A DNA stretch of 64,000 nt from assembly GCA_014549065.1 (NCBI GenBank), contig JACDOX010000142.1, forward strand, positions 467,376 to 531,375, in the 5' to 3' direction. The position numbers and the translations under genes are program-made. Positions 1 through 12,900 of the stretch are shown here, one piece after another; the first letter of the stretch is position 1; each line of letters begins with the position of its first letter. The notes under the pieces were generated by a model, which saw only the letters and a program-made list of their open reading frames with translations, was not told where the DNA came from and ran no database searches. The DNA comes from Cardinalis cardinalis. Taxonomy: Eukaryota > Chordata > Aves > Passeriformes > Cardinalidae.

Positions 1-2668
1 AAATATTGGTTTAGACTTCAGATGTAGTTTTACTAACATATGAAAAATCACACCTTATAATCAGAACAGCCAAGATAGTTTTCAGAAAGATTTTTCCACT
101 TTCTGGGAAAAAAGAGACATTTCAAAGAAAATAATACACAAGGACTGTTGGCCCTTGGGTATTCTGCTCCATTTGGTGTTCGCTTGCAAAATCCAAATAT
201 TAATTAATTCCTCATAAAAGTTTGTGTTTTGACACCTCCTTGCTTCATCACTGAGATGAAGGATTTAAAAATTTTTCATTTGTTAATTGAAAACTTTAAC
301 ATCTGATATTTGTCTTAATAGCTGGATTATATGATTGCCTGAGAATATCAGCTTCTGCAGATGGGATGAATCTTTAAATTAAAATTCTACAGATTTTGGA
401 GGATGGGCTAGTATATTAAATCTTTGGAAAAAAAAATTATCAAGTAAACAGAAAAGATCTTCTTCTTGTTGTTATAAAGATATGGTTTTAATTGTATTTT
501 AGAATAAAAAACTAATTTAAATTAAAATTCTTACATTTCTGGAAATACAGTGGGCATGGGTGCTCCAGATTGAGAGAAAAAAGCAAGCTAAAAGTTATTT
601 TGAGCCAAGCTTTCTCCAGGTCACTCCCAGAGCAAGATTTGTTCAAAGGTGACTAAGAGAAAATTGAAAACTTGACTGTTTAATTTTTTTTATCTTCTGT
701 CAGTAGTATAAATAGAAGTGGTGACTTTGCAACACCAGCTAAGAAACATTTTATCATTCTGTGAAAGATGCTCTATGAAAATTGATAGCAACAGTCATGT
801 TCAATTGACTTAAAGGTTTATTTGTGCACCAGAGGGATGGCACAATCTTTCAGATGATTTTATTTTTGATGCATTCAATCCTTATGAAGGAAGAAGTACA
901 TAAAGAGAACAAAACGTATCTAGCTGTGCACCCTGAGCTTGGCCAGTCCTTGGAATTTTTGTTGCTCCCAGTGGTGAGTCATTTCCTGAAGACCTATGTG
1001 TGGCTGGTAGGTCACACAGTACATTCCTTCAGTCCAGGACCATTTGGCAACCTTTTTTTCATTTGTTCCAGCTACTGTTACCTCACAAGTGTTGCAAATG
1101 GAAAAATCGCTCTGTGTAGCTATTTCTATGACAAAGCCTCTTTCATGACCTGAGGACAACTTTTCAACCAGTTCTCGTTTTGGCAACTAATGTGCTAAGT
1201 GGCATTAGCTGTGACTCACAGGCTGAGCTGAAGAGCCACGAAGCAGTGCAGGTAATTGTGGGATCTGACCTGCAGCAGCACTATTGTATAACATATGATT
1301 TGAAGGCAAGCCTAGTTTCCTTTTTAGGATGATCTGATAGATCAAAGCAAAAGATCTAAACTGAGTTCACAAAGTCTGTGAGTATTTATACATCCACACA
1401 GAAGAAGGGACATCCAATGTCTTGGTCACCTGAAACAACACGCAGAAGCCACCCAGGAGCTTCAGAACTGCTGCTGTGCTTGACTTATCCAACTGTGGTA
1501 TTCGTCTGGGTTAAATTCTAACTCTTAATGAAGCTAACAAGATTTTACCACTTACTTTAAGGGGAAAACGATCTAAATATCTGGAAATATTATTCAAATT
1601 TCTTCACTTGTTTAGTTATAAGAACTCTTACATGCTTTCCCAGTGAAAATTCTAACAGGTTTTACCAATTTTGAAGCTGTTAGATGTTCCAGGTATTATA
1701 ATGTGTTTTCCTGTACACATTTAAACCAGAGCAGTGTGAATCACAGACTGGAGTGGATATATATTTTGATTTGGGAAACAACAAAGAAAATTCAGAACAG
1801 ATCAACAAGGAAAACCATGAAATAAATTTAGTCAATTTTTTTCACTTCATTTGGAGAACAGTTCAAACATTTAAAAAACTTCAGACATTTAAAAAAAAAC
1901 TCAAAAAACTGACAAACAGCAATAACTAGATTTGTTGAATTAAAGTGATAAAACTGCATCTGGAATTTTAAAGAAGTGTAACATGCTGACAACAGCAATA
2001 TGAGGTTTTCTCCACTTCTCCACCTGAAACAAGTAATTTTTCACTTCCAGCATATAATTTCTATGTAGTGACTGTCCACATCCTGCACCAGACACAGAAA
2101 CTCTGCCACCTCTTCTGCTCTGGTTGGGTTTCAGCTGCAGGAGCTGATGATTGGCTCTGGCAAAGTGCTTGTGTGGCACCCCAGATCTCGAGGTTGTGCA
2201 AGGGGCACACAAGAAGGAGCTGTAAGGTTTTCTAGAGTTTCCATCCCTTAGTTTGGGAGCTGCAGTTCAGCTTAGACCCCAAGCTATGTTACAGCTGCAC
2301 CTGCGTCCCTTGCTATCCCTGCCTTGATGGCATGACTTCCTGGCTTGACTTGGCCCTGTCTGATTGCTACAGCCTCGTACTGCAGTCACAGGNCTGTCAG
2401 CTGAACCTTGTCACTGCCTCTGCACACACTTTTCAGTGTTGGCTGGTATGGGACACACTCCTGTAAGTGAGGGCACTACACCTGCCTGCCTTGCTGCCTG
2501 CCACCCTCAGCTCACAGCTGGCCTTGCTCAATGGAACAGCCCCACTCCTGCTGCTTCTCAAAATGAGGTTTGTCTGTTTACATTGGCATTAATACATTTA
2601 TGCACTAGTCTATGTTTCTTGGTGCTGGAAGATGCAAGTCAGTGGAATGCAGTCTACTATTTCCTCAT
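1..2668. other. AT-rich noncoding sequence, nothing recognised
   Basis: No exon, RNA gene or known repeat is evident. Open frames at 824-1,153 and 1,940-2,212 are short, lack family resemblance and overlap others on the opposite strand. Confidence 0.6.
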
Positions 2669-2988
2669 GGGGAGAGGAGGAGGGGCAGGCATTGATCTCT
2701 TCTCTCTGGTGGCCAGTGACAGGACCCAAAGGAATGGTCTGAATTGTGTCAGGGGAGGTTTGGGTTGGACATTAGAGAAAGACTTTTCACCGAGAGGGTG
2801 GTTGAGCAGTGGAACAGGCTCCCCAGGGAAATGGTCACAACACCAACCTGACAGAGTTCAAGAATGGTTTGAAAAATACTCTTGGGCACATGGTGTGACT
2901 CTTGGGAATGGTGCTGTGCAGGGCCAGAAATTAGACTCGATGATCCTTGTGGATCTCTTCCAACTCAGTTTATTCTGTGCTTCTGTGA
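2669..2988 (+). mobile_element. CR1 LINE, 3' end fragment
   Basis: The sequence follows the avian CR1 3' region: a 'CTTCTCTCTGGTGGCCAGTG' block, 'GAACAGGCTCCCCAGGGAA' near 2,812-2,832, 'TTAGACTCGATGATCCTTGT' near 2,931-2,950, and a degenerate terminal TTCTGTG repeat at about 2,972-2,985. The element is truncated at its 5' side, as most CR1 copies are. The 217-codon frame that covers it is a by-product and not a gene. Confidence 0.9.
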
Positions 2989-3449
2989 AATCAATTCTGC
3001 TCTGCATCTCAAAATAATAAAGTAGAAATAGTAAAATGTTATACAGGTGATTAAAGGTGTGGAGTAGTTTCTATACAAGGAACAACCAAAAATCCTGGAA
3101 AGGATCCTTTATCCTGGAAAGGAAATGACTGATATGAAACCTCAAGTAGTAAATGACCTAGAGACCTTCAAATAAATGTAGTGTTGATGGATTTAAAAGA
3201 CATAGAGGGACATGGCTCATGACACATCGTGTCACCGGGTTGTGGAAACACTTGACAATAGATTGTGGAGTCTGAAAGCTTATTCAAAAGAAAACAAAGT
3301 ATGAAAAAAAAGAGCTGGAAAAAAAAATCTACCAACACTCAGTTACTTACTTACTTCCAAGACACTTTTTTCAATGATAAAAATCTCTGTGCTACAAATC
3401 ACCAGATGTTTGAAGCATCATTATAAGCCTCTGTTCTCATACACTTTCC

Positions 3450-3545
3450 CGGGCATCCGCTGCGGGAGCAGCAGCAGACAGGATGCCGGGCTAGACGGAT
3501 GTCTGCTCCGACCCGATACAATTGTTCTGATGTTCTTAGCACCCC
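3450..3545 (+). mobile_element. Old CR1-type LINE 3' end
   Basis: The segment 'GCCGGGCTAGACGGATGTCT' followed by 'CCGACCCGATACA' and 'TTCTGATGTTCTTAG' resembles the 3' tail of an old CR1 family shared by birds, turtles and crocodilians (GGGCTAGATGGAC, TCTGACCCAGTA, TTCTTATGTTCTT). It keeps an unusual number of CpG dinucleotides for its surroundings. The identification rests on about 90 bases. Confidence 0.5.
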
Positions 3546-5668
3546 CGGCTGACACCAAGGAGTCATCTGTGCCGTCACGATCTGCCTGTGAAAAAAGGAC
3601 TTACTGTTTTGAATCTCTGGGGAGGAAAAAAGGAAGTGTCATTTCCCATAAAGAATCCTGCCCAGCTTCTTCCAGTTCTGCAGTACCTGGGGGCTGAATG
3701 CAGGGGGCTTGTTTTTAAACTCTTACCTATCAGCTTTGGGGGGAGGTTAATAAAAGTTTTAAGATGGGTGTTTTCAACACTTCATCATTTTCGGAAAATG
3801 ATTTATATTTTAGAGTTGCTTATATATATCTGAAGACATTTACAAAGTTTCCCATTAATGACCTCAAATCCATCCAGGGTTCACACTATTTGGAGTATCT
3901 GAGGCCTGGAAAAGGAGCGTAGGTTTTGTACTGAGAGGTAGCACTTGCTTTTGGCCCTTTCCCTGGAGTTCCAGCACTTCACTGGGCACAGGATGAGGGC
4001 TGAGCTGGTCCAGTGTATTTGTCACTTTATTCTTTCAATGTGTCCCTGTCCACACAGGGAACAGAAGAGAGAGTGCCTGTAGAGAGGTGAGAATGAGATC
4101 CACCAGCTGTGTCATCACNCCTCTCATTTCTGTTCTTTGAGTGGAGTGGAACGCAAACTCTCAGCTTCCTTTTTTTTCAACTAAGCCATCCATCCCTGTG
4201 GGAGAGGACATGAGCATTTATAAGGCTGGGTGAAGCTCATTTGAAGATATTATTAGAGACCAGATGCCAGAAAAATATTTTGGTGGGGGGAGGAAGGGGG
4301 TAGTTTTAAAAGTAGAGCAAGCTATCCAGGCCACTGTGACAAATATAATGTACAGAAAGAGGCAGAGAAGATGAAGAAGGCATAAGAGCAGTGTGAGTTA
4401 CTTTAAATGAGCTTTTTGAAACATTTGGACTAGCTCTTGCAACATGACTTCAACAAGATGGTACCTACAGTGGTACTTAAATACAGAATAACATTTCTAT
4501 ATTTAACATACAAATTTCTTGTAAATTTTCTCTATTTGCATTCTGTAGCCCAATGAGGCCAGGTTTCCTCATTGCAAAGCTTTATAATCACTCTGAGGCT
4601 TCTATATTCTGCCCTTTGCCTTTCCACCATTGCTGATAAAGAGCACAAGCTACCTCTAAAAAGAGAATTTTAAGTTGCAGTGATAAGATATATGAAAATA
4701 TATCACTCCTCCAGAAAACTGAGCAGAACCCAAAAGAAACATCCTTATCATGATGTTAGAACACACTTAGGAGATGATTATTGATAAAAAATCAGCTGTA
4801 CTGCTTTAGACTAGCAGTGTCCAGCTCATAATGGTTTAAATACATTGGTTCATGTGTATTCAAAGTGTAAGAGCTCAATTAGCTGTACTTCCCATTCACA
4901 AGTGGAGATTACCTACCTGAACATGTAAGCAACAGGTAACCTGAACTTGCTGTTGTAGCTCAGAGACTTGTAATCCTTTCTATAAAGACAAAAAGAAAGA
5001 CAACACCCATCCTTAGGTAGTATACAAACACATAACGCATACACTGTTTAATTAAAAGAAATTCAACCCTATATAAACTTCAACCTGATATTCTGTAGTC
5101 CAGTTCCACTGGGTATATTTGCAGCTGGAAATTTCATCAGCCAGTGTCTGCCATCTCTACACTATGGAGTGATGTCATATTAGTCTTTCTGGTTAAAAAG
5201 AAATGGACAATAAAAGCACCTTACAAGAAGAGAAGTATAAAAAACCTTACTAGATATTGTGGCAAGGAGACATTTTTAAAAAAGCTGCATGAATCTCATT
5301 GAGTAAACAACAGTAGGAAAAACTCTAAGTAAGAAAAAGATGCAACTAAAAGAACTTGTGATGATGAAAAATATGAGGAAGAGAGAAAAGAAGCCCTAAA
5401 CAGCCAAATGCTGAGAAAATATGTGTGAAAGCATCAATCTTGAAAGCCAGGGGGGCACAGCATGGCAATTCTACCATGTTTGAGAACGTCAGTTTAATAC
5501 CTGAAAATTAAGTATAAGCTGAGCATGAGCACATCAGTTCAGTACAGCTGCCTCATCCAAATGCTGTTTCTCCATCCTCAGAGAAAGACTAGGCAGGAAA
5601 TTGTTCATTTTAGAAGACACTGAGCAGAGATATGGGGAGGAAAGCAGGATTCAGAGAGCCCAGGCTTA
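3546..5668. other. Noncoding sequence, nothing recognised
   Basis: AT-rich sequence with no exon, RNA gene or clear repeat. A short purine-rich patch lies at about 4,270-4,305. Confidence 0.6.
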
Positions 5669-6408
5669 TGTGGTGGTTTGGAGCCTGAATCCCAGTGTGG
5701 GAGCAGGGAACCCAGCTCAGCCCGGCTCAGCCCTGACTCCAGGCCAGGCGATGTTCATCATGGCACTGCAGCGTGTGCAGGTGCCAGCAGCCACACTGCC
5801 AGCATGCTCAGCCTCTGCTGGGACAAGGAGCCACCTTCTGTAAGGACCTGAGCTTCAAAAGGCATCCTTGATTTACCCTCATAACTGCATCACTCAGTTC
5901 ATTAGGTGATTATGTTGAGAGAAAGTGTCAGCTGACACAATACTGCAAGTTCAAACCTGAATGTAGAAGGCAATTCTGTGAAAGACTGTGGATTTTTCTG
6001 CACCCAGTGGAGAGTTCATGCTGGAGCAGGGAAATGTGTGACGAGAAAGGAGCAGCAGAGAGAAGCTGCTATGGGCTGACCACAGCCCCCCATTCCCCAT
6101 CCCCTGTACCACGTGGAGAGGAGAAAGTAGAGGATTGTGAGTGAAGGGCTGAAGCTGGCCCTAGGAAGAAGGCAAAGGGTAGGGAGAAGGTGGTCTTGTC
6201 TCACCATCCTGATGTATTTTCAATTGGCAATAAAGTACATTTAGTTTTTGTCCCAAGTCTAGTCAGTTTTTCCAATGACAGAGATTGGTCCTTCTCTCAT
6301 CCCATGAGCTTTCCATCTTATCTTGTCCTGTGTGCTGTTCAAGAGGGGGAGTGAGAGAGCGACTGGGTGGGGTCTGGCAGTCAGCCAAGGTCAACTCACC
6401 CCAGTAAC
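5669..6408 (+). mobile_element. Endogenous retrovirus LTR (ERVL-like), probably solo
   Basis: The 3' half (about 5,990-6,408) matches the pattern of a common avian ERVL LTR: a GC-rich stretch, 'TTGGCAATAAAGT' with an AATAAA signal at 6,229-6,234, then 'CCCATGAGCTTT' and an end near 'GCCAAGGTCAACTCACCCCA'. The left end is placed at TGTGGTGGTTTGG because such LTRs start with TGTGGTTT-like sequence followed by 'GGGAACCCAGCTC'. I could not find a convincing target duplication, so both ends are approximate. No retroviral coding sequence follows. Confidence 0.65.
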
Positions 6409-7800
6409 AGTAAATGAAACCCATGTTTGGCATGTCTGGGTTTATCACACCTATATCAGATTCTGAGCATAACTCAGAATTTGTTGAAAGAAAACACAAG
6501 GAAACTCATTTTTCATTGGACATGGTTGCACTGTCACCTAAGAAGTAGCAGAACAACATTTAGAAGACAGTTTGCTAAGAGTTTCATGGGGTTAATGGAA
6601 GCTGCTTTGCTCACAGAACACAGAGTTTAACCTTAGTAGGGTGCATAACATAGTGTCATGTGGCACACAGATGTGGCATTCCTCAGCAGAACTCTAAGTA
6701 TATATTACCAGGCAGAAGTGGTATGATACTCATAATGCTTCAGCCACGTTTTCACTTTCTTTGCTTCTAAGCTCGTCCACGGCAGGGCAAAGTTAGCACA
6801 GCCCTACCTGCAATCAGAACAGGAAACAGTTTACTGAGGAAACATACGTTAATTTAAATAAGCTGTTCATAGTTTCCTTTTCTGGTACAGTCTCATTGCT
6901 CACTCACCGACTGAATGAGTCATGAAAGCCAGCTCGAATCAAGAGTTAATGTCAAAATGCTTTGGCATTTCCACTTCCACATCTCATACATTTGCAAAGG
7001 GAAGGATACGTTGCCTGTCCCTTTTTCTTAAGTTACTTCAAAATCTGTCTTAACTATACTGCATGAGATCAGATTGCTCATGGGCACTGGTCTGACATGC
7101 AAGAGAACAGACTGATGGCTGATACAGAGGAAATACATCTTAGGCAGTAGCTTACTTGATTTTTTTTTACGTTTAATTTGCCAGAGATGACAGACAAATT
7201 ATTTCTGCTCAGGAAACAATCAGATAATGAGGAAAGGCCTGAGGCTTTTAAACACAGCACCTCTCCTTCCCTCAATGAAACTGAGAGCAGTGGTAAATTT
7301 CTGGCAAGAAGTCTCTTACAGGAACATTTCTGAGTCTGGAGGTGGTTTCTTTGATTTTTAAGACAGTTTTAAATATTTAGTAAAGACCCTTTAAATAATT
7401 ATTAAATAATTAAATAATTAATAAACCCAGTACTTCCATGGGCATCAGATTCTCTTTTCAGCCCTGATTCCTGCTCCTGACCAGGAACCCACATCTTCCT
7501 GGTGACAGCATCAGCAACATGCTGCTGAGGTCCCACTGGCAAGCTAAGAAGTTTCTTTGCAAGAATCACTGCAAGTCCTGAGATTGCCCTGTGGGCTATA
7601 AAAAAGTGTCCTATGTTGGTAAAGCTCTGGGCTAGGGTACTAAATCAGGCACAGGCAGTCCTTGTAGGACTCTTTGTCATCCAGACATGGGCTCTTCCAA
7701 CACCAGAAGATGTTTTAGGGCCTACTCATGAAGACTATCCTCAAATATCTGCCTGAAGGACTTGGAAAAATGCACCTGTTTTGAAATTCAAAGGGGGAAT
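6409..7800. other. Noncoding sequence with one short AT-rich repeat
   Basis: No exon or known element is recognised. A TTAAATAATTA-type AT repeat is visible at about 7,390-7,427. Confidence 0.6.
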
Positions 7801-7964
7801 AAAAGGAAAGGGAAGGGAAAGGGAAGGGAAAGGGAAGGGAAAGGGAAAGGGAAAGAGAAACGGGAACGGAAACGGAAACAGAAATGGAAATGGGAACGGA
7901 AGTGGAAACGGAAATGGAAACGGAAATGGAAAGGAGGGAAAGAAGAGAAGGAAAGGAAAGGGAA
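7801..7964 (+). repeat. Purine-rich GGGAAA / GGAAAY hexamer array
   Basis: Bases 7,801-7,860 are purine only, built of GGGAA and GGGAAA units. From 7,861 to about 7,927 the units become GGAAAC or GGAAAT hexamers. Bases 7,928-7,964 are purine only again. Three frames stay open across it because of composition, so the frames here are not genes. Confidence 0.95.
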
Positions 7965-7967
7965 CGT

Positions 7968-9239
7968 ATATTTCTACAAAGTAATACTGTAGGATTTTGC
8001 CATCAAATACATGAAAATTGCAAAAGCAGAAAATCTCTCAAAAGATAGAAAAAGACATAATTTTGTTTCCTTTAGGAATAAGATTGTTGTAAACTTTAAA
8101 CACATGTCAGATGTGAAAACACATTTCCCCAAGCTTCTTTAAGTCATAAAACACACTCCATTTTATTATATATTTTCTGTATTCTCTTGAATAGATTGAA
8201 AAGTTGACATTTCAGTCAATTTTGGCTTTAAATACTTGCTGTCAGGGAAAGAAGAGCTGTTTCAAATAAAAGACATGAGATGAAAGAAGTGAATCGGAAG
8301 TGAGGTTCTTTAGATAAATGACCTTTCAACTTATGACAGACATGATTATTATTTAATTGGCAAAAAGAGTAGCTTATGAATATTTAATCAATAAAACTCC
8401 AGTGGAAACCAGAGCCTGAAACAGAGACAGGCAGATCTTTGTGGTGATACTGGTTTCTCCTCTTAATTAGAACTCTACTCCATGCTCTTTTGTTGTGTTT
8501 GTACTAACTCTTGTGGTGATAGTATTTTGTTTTTTTCTATGGAAATTTAATTTTCATTTTGTAATGTTTTATGCTTTAGCCCTTCAGCTCCTGTAGATCC
8601 CAGCCCACATATTTTGAATTCAATTATAACTGGGTATTATAAGTCTATTGGAGTCACTATAGCTAGAGTTATATCCCTGTATGTTTGGTTATGCTATCAA
8701 GGTTTTCTTGCTAAAATTAATAATTCAACACAAGTTTCTTTAAAACAGTGGAAGAAGAAAGGGATTAATTTGGAAAATNGAGAACCCTTATGCAGGTAAT
8801 ATTTCTTTCTTATCTATCCTTTTATAGTGAACTAATCTCCAACTCCACATAAAGGTTCATGCTAGTCCACTATCAACAACAATTAAAACATTTCTGGAGT
8901 TGTCTTACCAACCAATGGAAAAACAACTGGTATTGTTGTGTAGAGTCCTTACATTACTGTTGTGCAGAGTCTGTCAATTAGCCAGACATTTCAACAATTA
9001 AAAATGAAAACAGGGGAACATAAGTTAGCACTACAAGTGGCTTCAAAATTTGTTTTCAGTTCAGAATGAATATGTTAGGCTTCAGAAAACTGACATCTTG
9101 CTCCTTGCTGACTCCCCTGTCCAACAACTATCTTTAAAGGTATTGGGCTGCTTCTGTTCTCTTCTGTGATCTGTCAGCTGCTTGTAATGTTTGATCAAAT
9201 AAATGGTGAAGCCTTCCAACTGTTTTCCTAGGATTTTTG
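7968..9239. other. Noncoding sequence, nothing recognised
   Basis: AT-rich sequence without a recognised exon or element. A short imperfect direct repeat (TTGTTGTGTAGAGTC and TGTTGTGCAGAGTC) lies at about 8,932-8,972. Confidence 0.6.
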
Positions 9240-9595
9240 TATAGCAACGTGCTGCTCCAGAAATCTCACACATGGGACGGAATCACTCTAAAGCAATACA
9301 GGCTGGTCACCAGCTGGGTGTTTGCAGAGAGAGGATGGGGAATCCTGGTGCACAGCAAAGGCTTTAAGTGGACATGGGCAAAAGCTGTCTGCCTCTGCAG
9401 GGAATGCCCAGCAGCTGTGGCAGCAGGAGCGTAGCCAGTAAGCCAAAGGAGGTTTAGAGCTCCCCTCTGTTTAGTACTGGGGTTTCACAGCTGGACTGTT
9501 GCACCTGCCTGTGGGCTTCCCAGTGGAAGAAGTGCATCATTGTCCTGGTGCAAGTCCAGTGGAAGGTTATCAGGAAACTCAGGGTACTGTATTAA
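9240..9595 (+). mobile_element. CR1 LINE fragment (3' part of ORF2 region)
   Basis: Recognisable CR1 blocks in + order: 'ATACAGGCTGG...CACCAGCTGG', 'TTTGCAGAGAGAGGATGGGG', 'AGCGTAGCCAG', 'GGGCTTCCCAGTGGAAGAAG' and 'GTGCAAGTCCAGTGGAAGGT'. It corresponds to the part of the element just upstream of the 3' terminal region. The reading frame is destroyed. Confidence 0.8.
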
Positions 9596-9767
9596 AATCA
9601 AAATAANAGCCCATGACAGACAGCAGAATTTTAAAAGGACTTCCTTTCATCTTTAACATGGTCAGAAAAACTTTATTTTATGGCACCTAAGAATGTTTAT
9701 CAAAATTCTGGAGTTTTTTGCTGTTATTTCCCTCAAATCTTAAATATCAGCATAAGCACAGATTTTA

Positions 9768-9925
9768 AAGAAACTTGGCTGTGGAGCTATTTAAGAACTG
9801 TCTGGATGCAATCCTGNGCTATGTGCTCTAGGATGACCCTGCTTGAGCAGGGAGATTGGACCAGATGAGTCGAGTCCAANGGTGGTCCCTTTCAATCTTA
9901 CCCATTCTGTGATTCTGGGTTTTCT
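9768..9925 (+). mobile_element. CR1 LINE, 3' terminus
   Basis: Contains 'GACCCTGCTTGAGCAGGGAG', 'TTGGACCAGATGA' and 'CCATTCTGTGATTCTG', the CR1 3' end. It may be the end of the same insertion as the fragment at 9,240-9,595, with the intervening about 170 bases diverged or replaced. Confidence 0.85.
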
Positions 9926-12900
9926 GTAAGAGGTTTTGAGTAAGACCTGCTCAGGAAAANATCTAGAACCCAGAACTTCTGTGCCTTCAGGTATGTGGCG
10001 ATAGAGGTAAACAAAAAAAGCCCCANGAAAAACCAAAAAAAGCAAACACCAAAATGAGGCTTTGAGTACAGTATGGTATGGGCAACTTGTATTTAAAACA
10101 TTGAGATAGGCTNCTGAGGGGATCACAGAATTCCAGATTAGTTCACTGCAGTATTTAAATACTGTAATAATTACATAGGAGTGACCTGAAACCATACATT
10201 TTCTAAAGAAAAACAAAGCTTTTCTTGATACTTGTAATTCACAGGAAGAAAGAAAAAAAAGAGAAAAGATACAATGCTTGACATTCTGAATATTCTGGAA
10301 TTGCATATCACACCACCTTGGGTGGAAGAGATGATTTGTATAAACCTATATCACAAGTTATGGGCAATCACTGTCTGCCATAGCCTTGGACAAAAAGATT
10401 GCTGTGACATTGAGTGGAACACTTCAAAATAGGATGACATATACAGAAGGGAGGAGTCAAAATACATATGCTCCNCAGTTGCAGGAGCTTTAACAGTATG
10501 TTTACTAATATCTAAAACTTGGAAACAAACAATAAGCAGTTTTGGGGTATTGCTGCAGAAAACCCAAGAAACATAAGCACTATTGTTTTCAGAAGCATTA
10601 GTTCAACACATCATGGTTTTATTGTTTGCACAGTATATTAATGTGATCTCAAATATTTTTTTAAACTGTAATATAATTGCTATAACTTTTAACATTATTG
10701 TTATGTTCCAACTTGAATGTTCATATATTTAAAAGTGATAATATTAATAGTGCTGGTTTACTATCTTTGCCAATAATATTTCATACATAGTTACACTTTC
10801 AAATGTTTTTATTAATGGTCTGAAATGCCAGACTGGGAGACAGAGATGCCTAGGATGAAGACTGAACCACTGCTGGCAGAACATGGCTTGAAGCAGCCTA
10901 AGCCATAGTGGCATGAGAAACATTCAGAGCATCCTTTAAACGATCCAGAATCATTTTACACAGTGCAAAATTTAGCTGCCTACAGTTATTCTAAACAGTC
11001 CTAGCAAAGGGGCTACTGAGGCAAAATTAGTGAATGATTAGACAGCAAAGCAGTTAAAAANTCCTCTGGAAAATTAAAAGTTGGAGAGAGAAATTGACAA
11101 CTTACTGCAAAATTTTTTGTACATTTTCCACAGAGATCTGAACATTTCAGAGTGAAAGCCAGACTGTGAAAAGACTAATGTAAAATCCTGGCTGCTTTTG
11201 CATGAATGAAGGCACACCAGCATAAGAAAAGACAATTAAAAACATGGAAATGTTTTAGTATGTCTCAGAATAAGAGGAACAAAAGCAAGATATATTTCTC
11301 TCAAAGCAGTTGTTTCAGCATTTGAAACATAAAATAGAAAAATGCAGCCAGTAATGATCTTGTGCACACTTTATCAGCTGCTGTTGCACATTTCACAAAG
11401 AAAATTCATCTCCGATGGGACGTGTAAAGATTCAGGTTATGACAACAGCCTCACTTCTTGTGCTGGCACTTGATCAGTACATCTTTAACAGAGGCTGAGG
11501 AGACTGCTGGAGGCTGTCTGGAGCTGGGAGTGCCTCAGTCTGCTTCCCGGGGATCCCAGAGCTGCCAGGGCTGGGAGAGAGGCAACAAGCAGCTGGCAGT
11601 TTGTAACCCGCACAAGCTGCACATCTGTAGAGCCTCACAGGTGTGTGGCAGGTTTATTCAGAACTGAAGGCTGCACACTTTTCATCAGCCTGCACTGCTT
11701 TCCACTTCTCTTCACCCTCACTTCACAACTCTCCTTGGGGTAGGAAGTCAGCCCAAACACTCGTCACAGCCATAGAGCACCTGAACTGTGCCTGTGGGAG
11801 TCAGTGTCATCTACAAGAGCTTCCTATGGTTTTACCATTCTCCTGGAAAATGTTTGCAGCAGTTGGAAAATGGACAGCACATGTTTCCAGAGCTTTTTTT
11901 GTGAAAAAAAAAGGGAGTCTGAATAGTTATTTTGCATGAGAATATCTGAACCCATTTGATTATTGATTCTTTCTTAGTCTCCAGTGTGCCTTGGATATGA
12001 CTGTGGAAAGCTTAGGGAAGGGTGACTGGACAAAACAGCCCAAGGAAATGAATGAAAATAATTGTGGAAGTGAAATCCCAAGGAAATCTCAAACCAGACA
12101 TCTCCTTCCTCATGATTTGCAGACAACGTGCTTCTGCTGCTCTGAGTCACCAAGAGTTATAACACTTCTCCCTTCCAGAGTGATGTTACAGGAAAGGAAT
12201 CATGTTTGCTGCTCCTTATGTTACTTGAGTTCTGCTCACTGCAAATCGGTTCTATATGAGAAAAAAAAAATAAAATACAAGAACTGAAACTTTGGGAAAG
12301 AATAAATGTCACTTCTCATATTANTTCCTCCACTGCCTCATATGTTTACTAACTGCATAACAGGGTCTGTTAAGAATCTGACAATATTATCTATATACAG
12401 AAGTCTTTATACTATGAATTACATGATGCTAAATGTTTACAGCTAGAAATAACAGTAATTTTAAAAGAAATATGATGATTGAACATTGTTGATAACTCAT
12501 CCATAAATCTACATCCCTAAATGTGGAGTAACAGAAGCAGAACTCTTAGTCAGTATGCCCTGCACACAGACTGCAGGTACTACCAGCTTTAACATATGAC
12601 TGAATGCTTAACTTGCATTAAGACCTTTCACCAAAATGCATTCATTTACAAATATAAAGGAAAAAAGTACAAAATACCTTTCTGAAAGATTTAATATTGT
12701 GATCTAATATTATATGATGTTATATAAATTACCCAAAGCAGTGAATTTGACAGATATTTTAGCATGTGACATAGGAAAAATGTTTTCCCCCTATGCCCCC
12801 AAGAACAGGCAACAGAAAAAGAAAAATTAGCCAAATTTTTCAGCCATCCCAATAGGTTTTGAAAGGTTTTAGGAGAACTTTCNTCATCTTTTCAGAAAAT

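Noticed and set aside
2364..3017. 217-codon + strand frame
   Set aside because: Most of it lies in a CR1 3' region, which is noncoding, and it crosses an unresolved base.
7762..7992. Lys/Arg/Glu-rich and Gly/Asn-rich proteins
   Set aside because: These are translations of the purine hexamer array.
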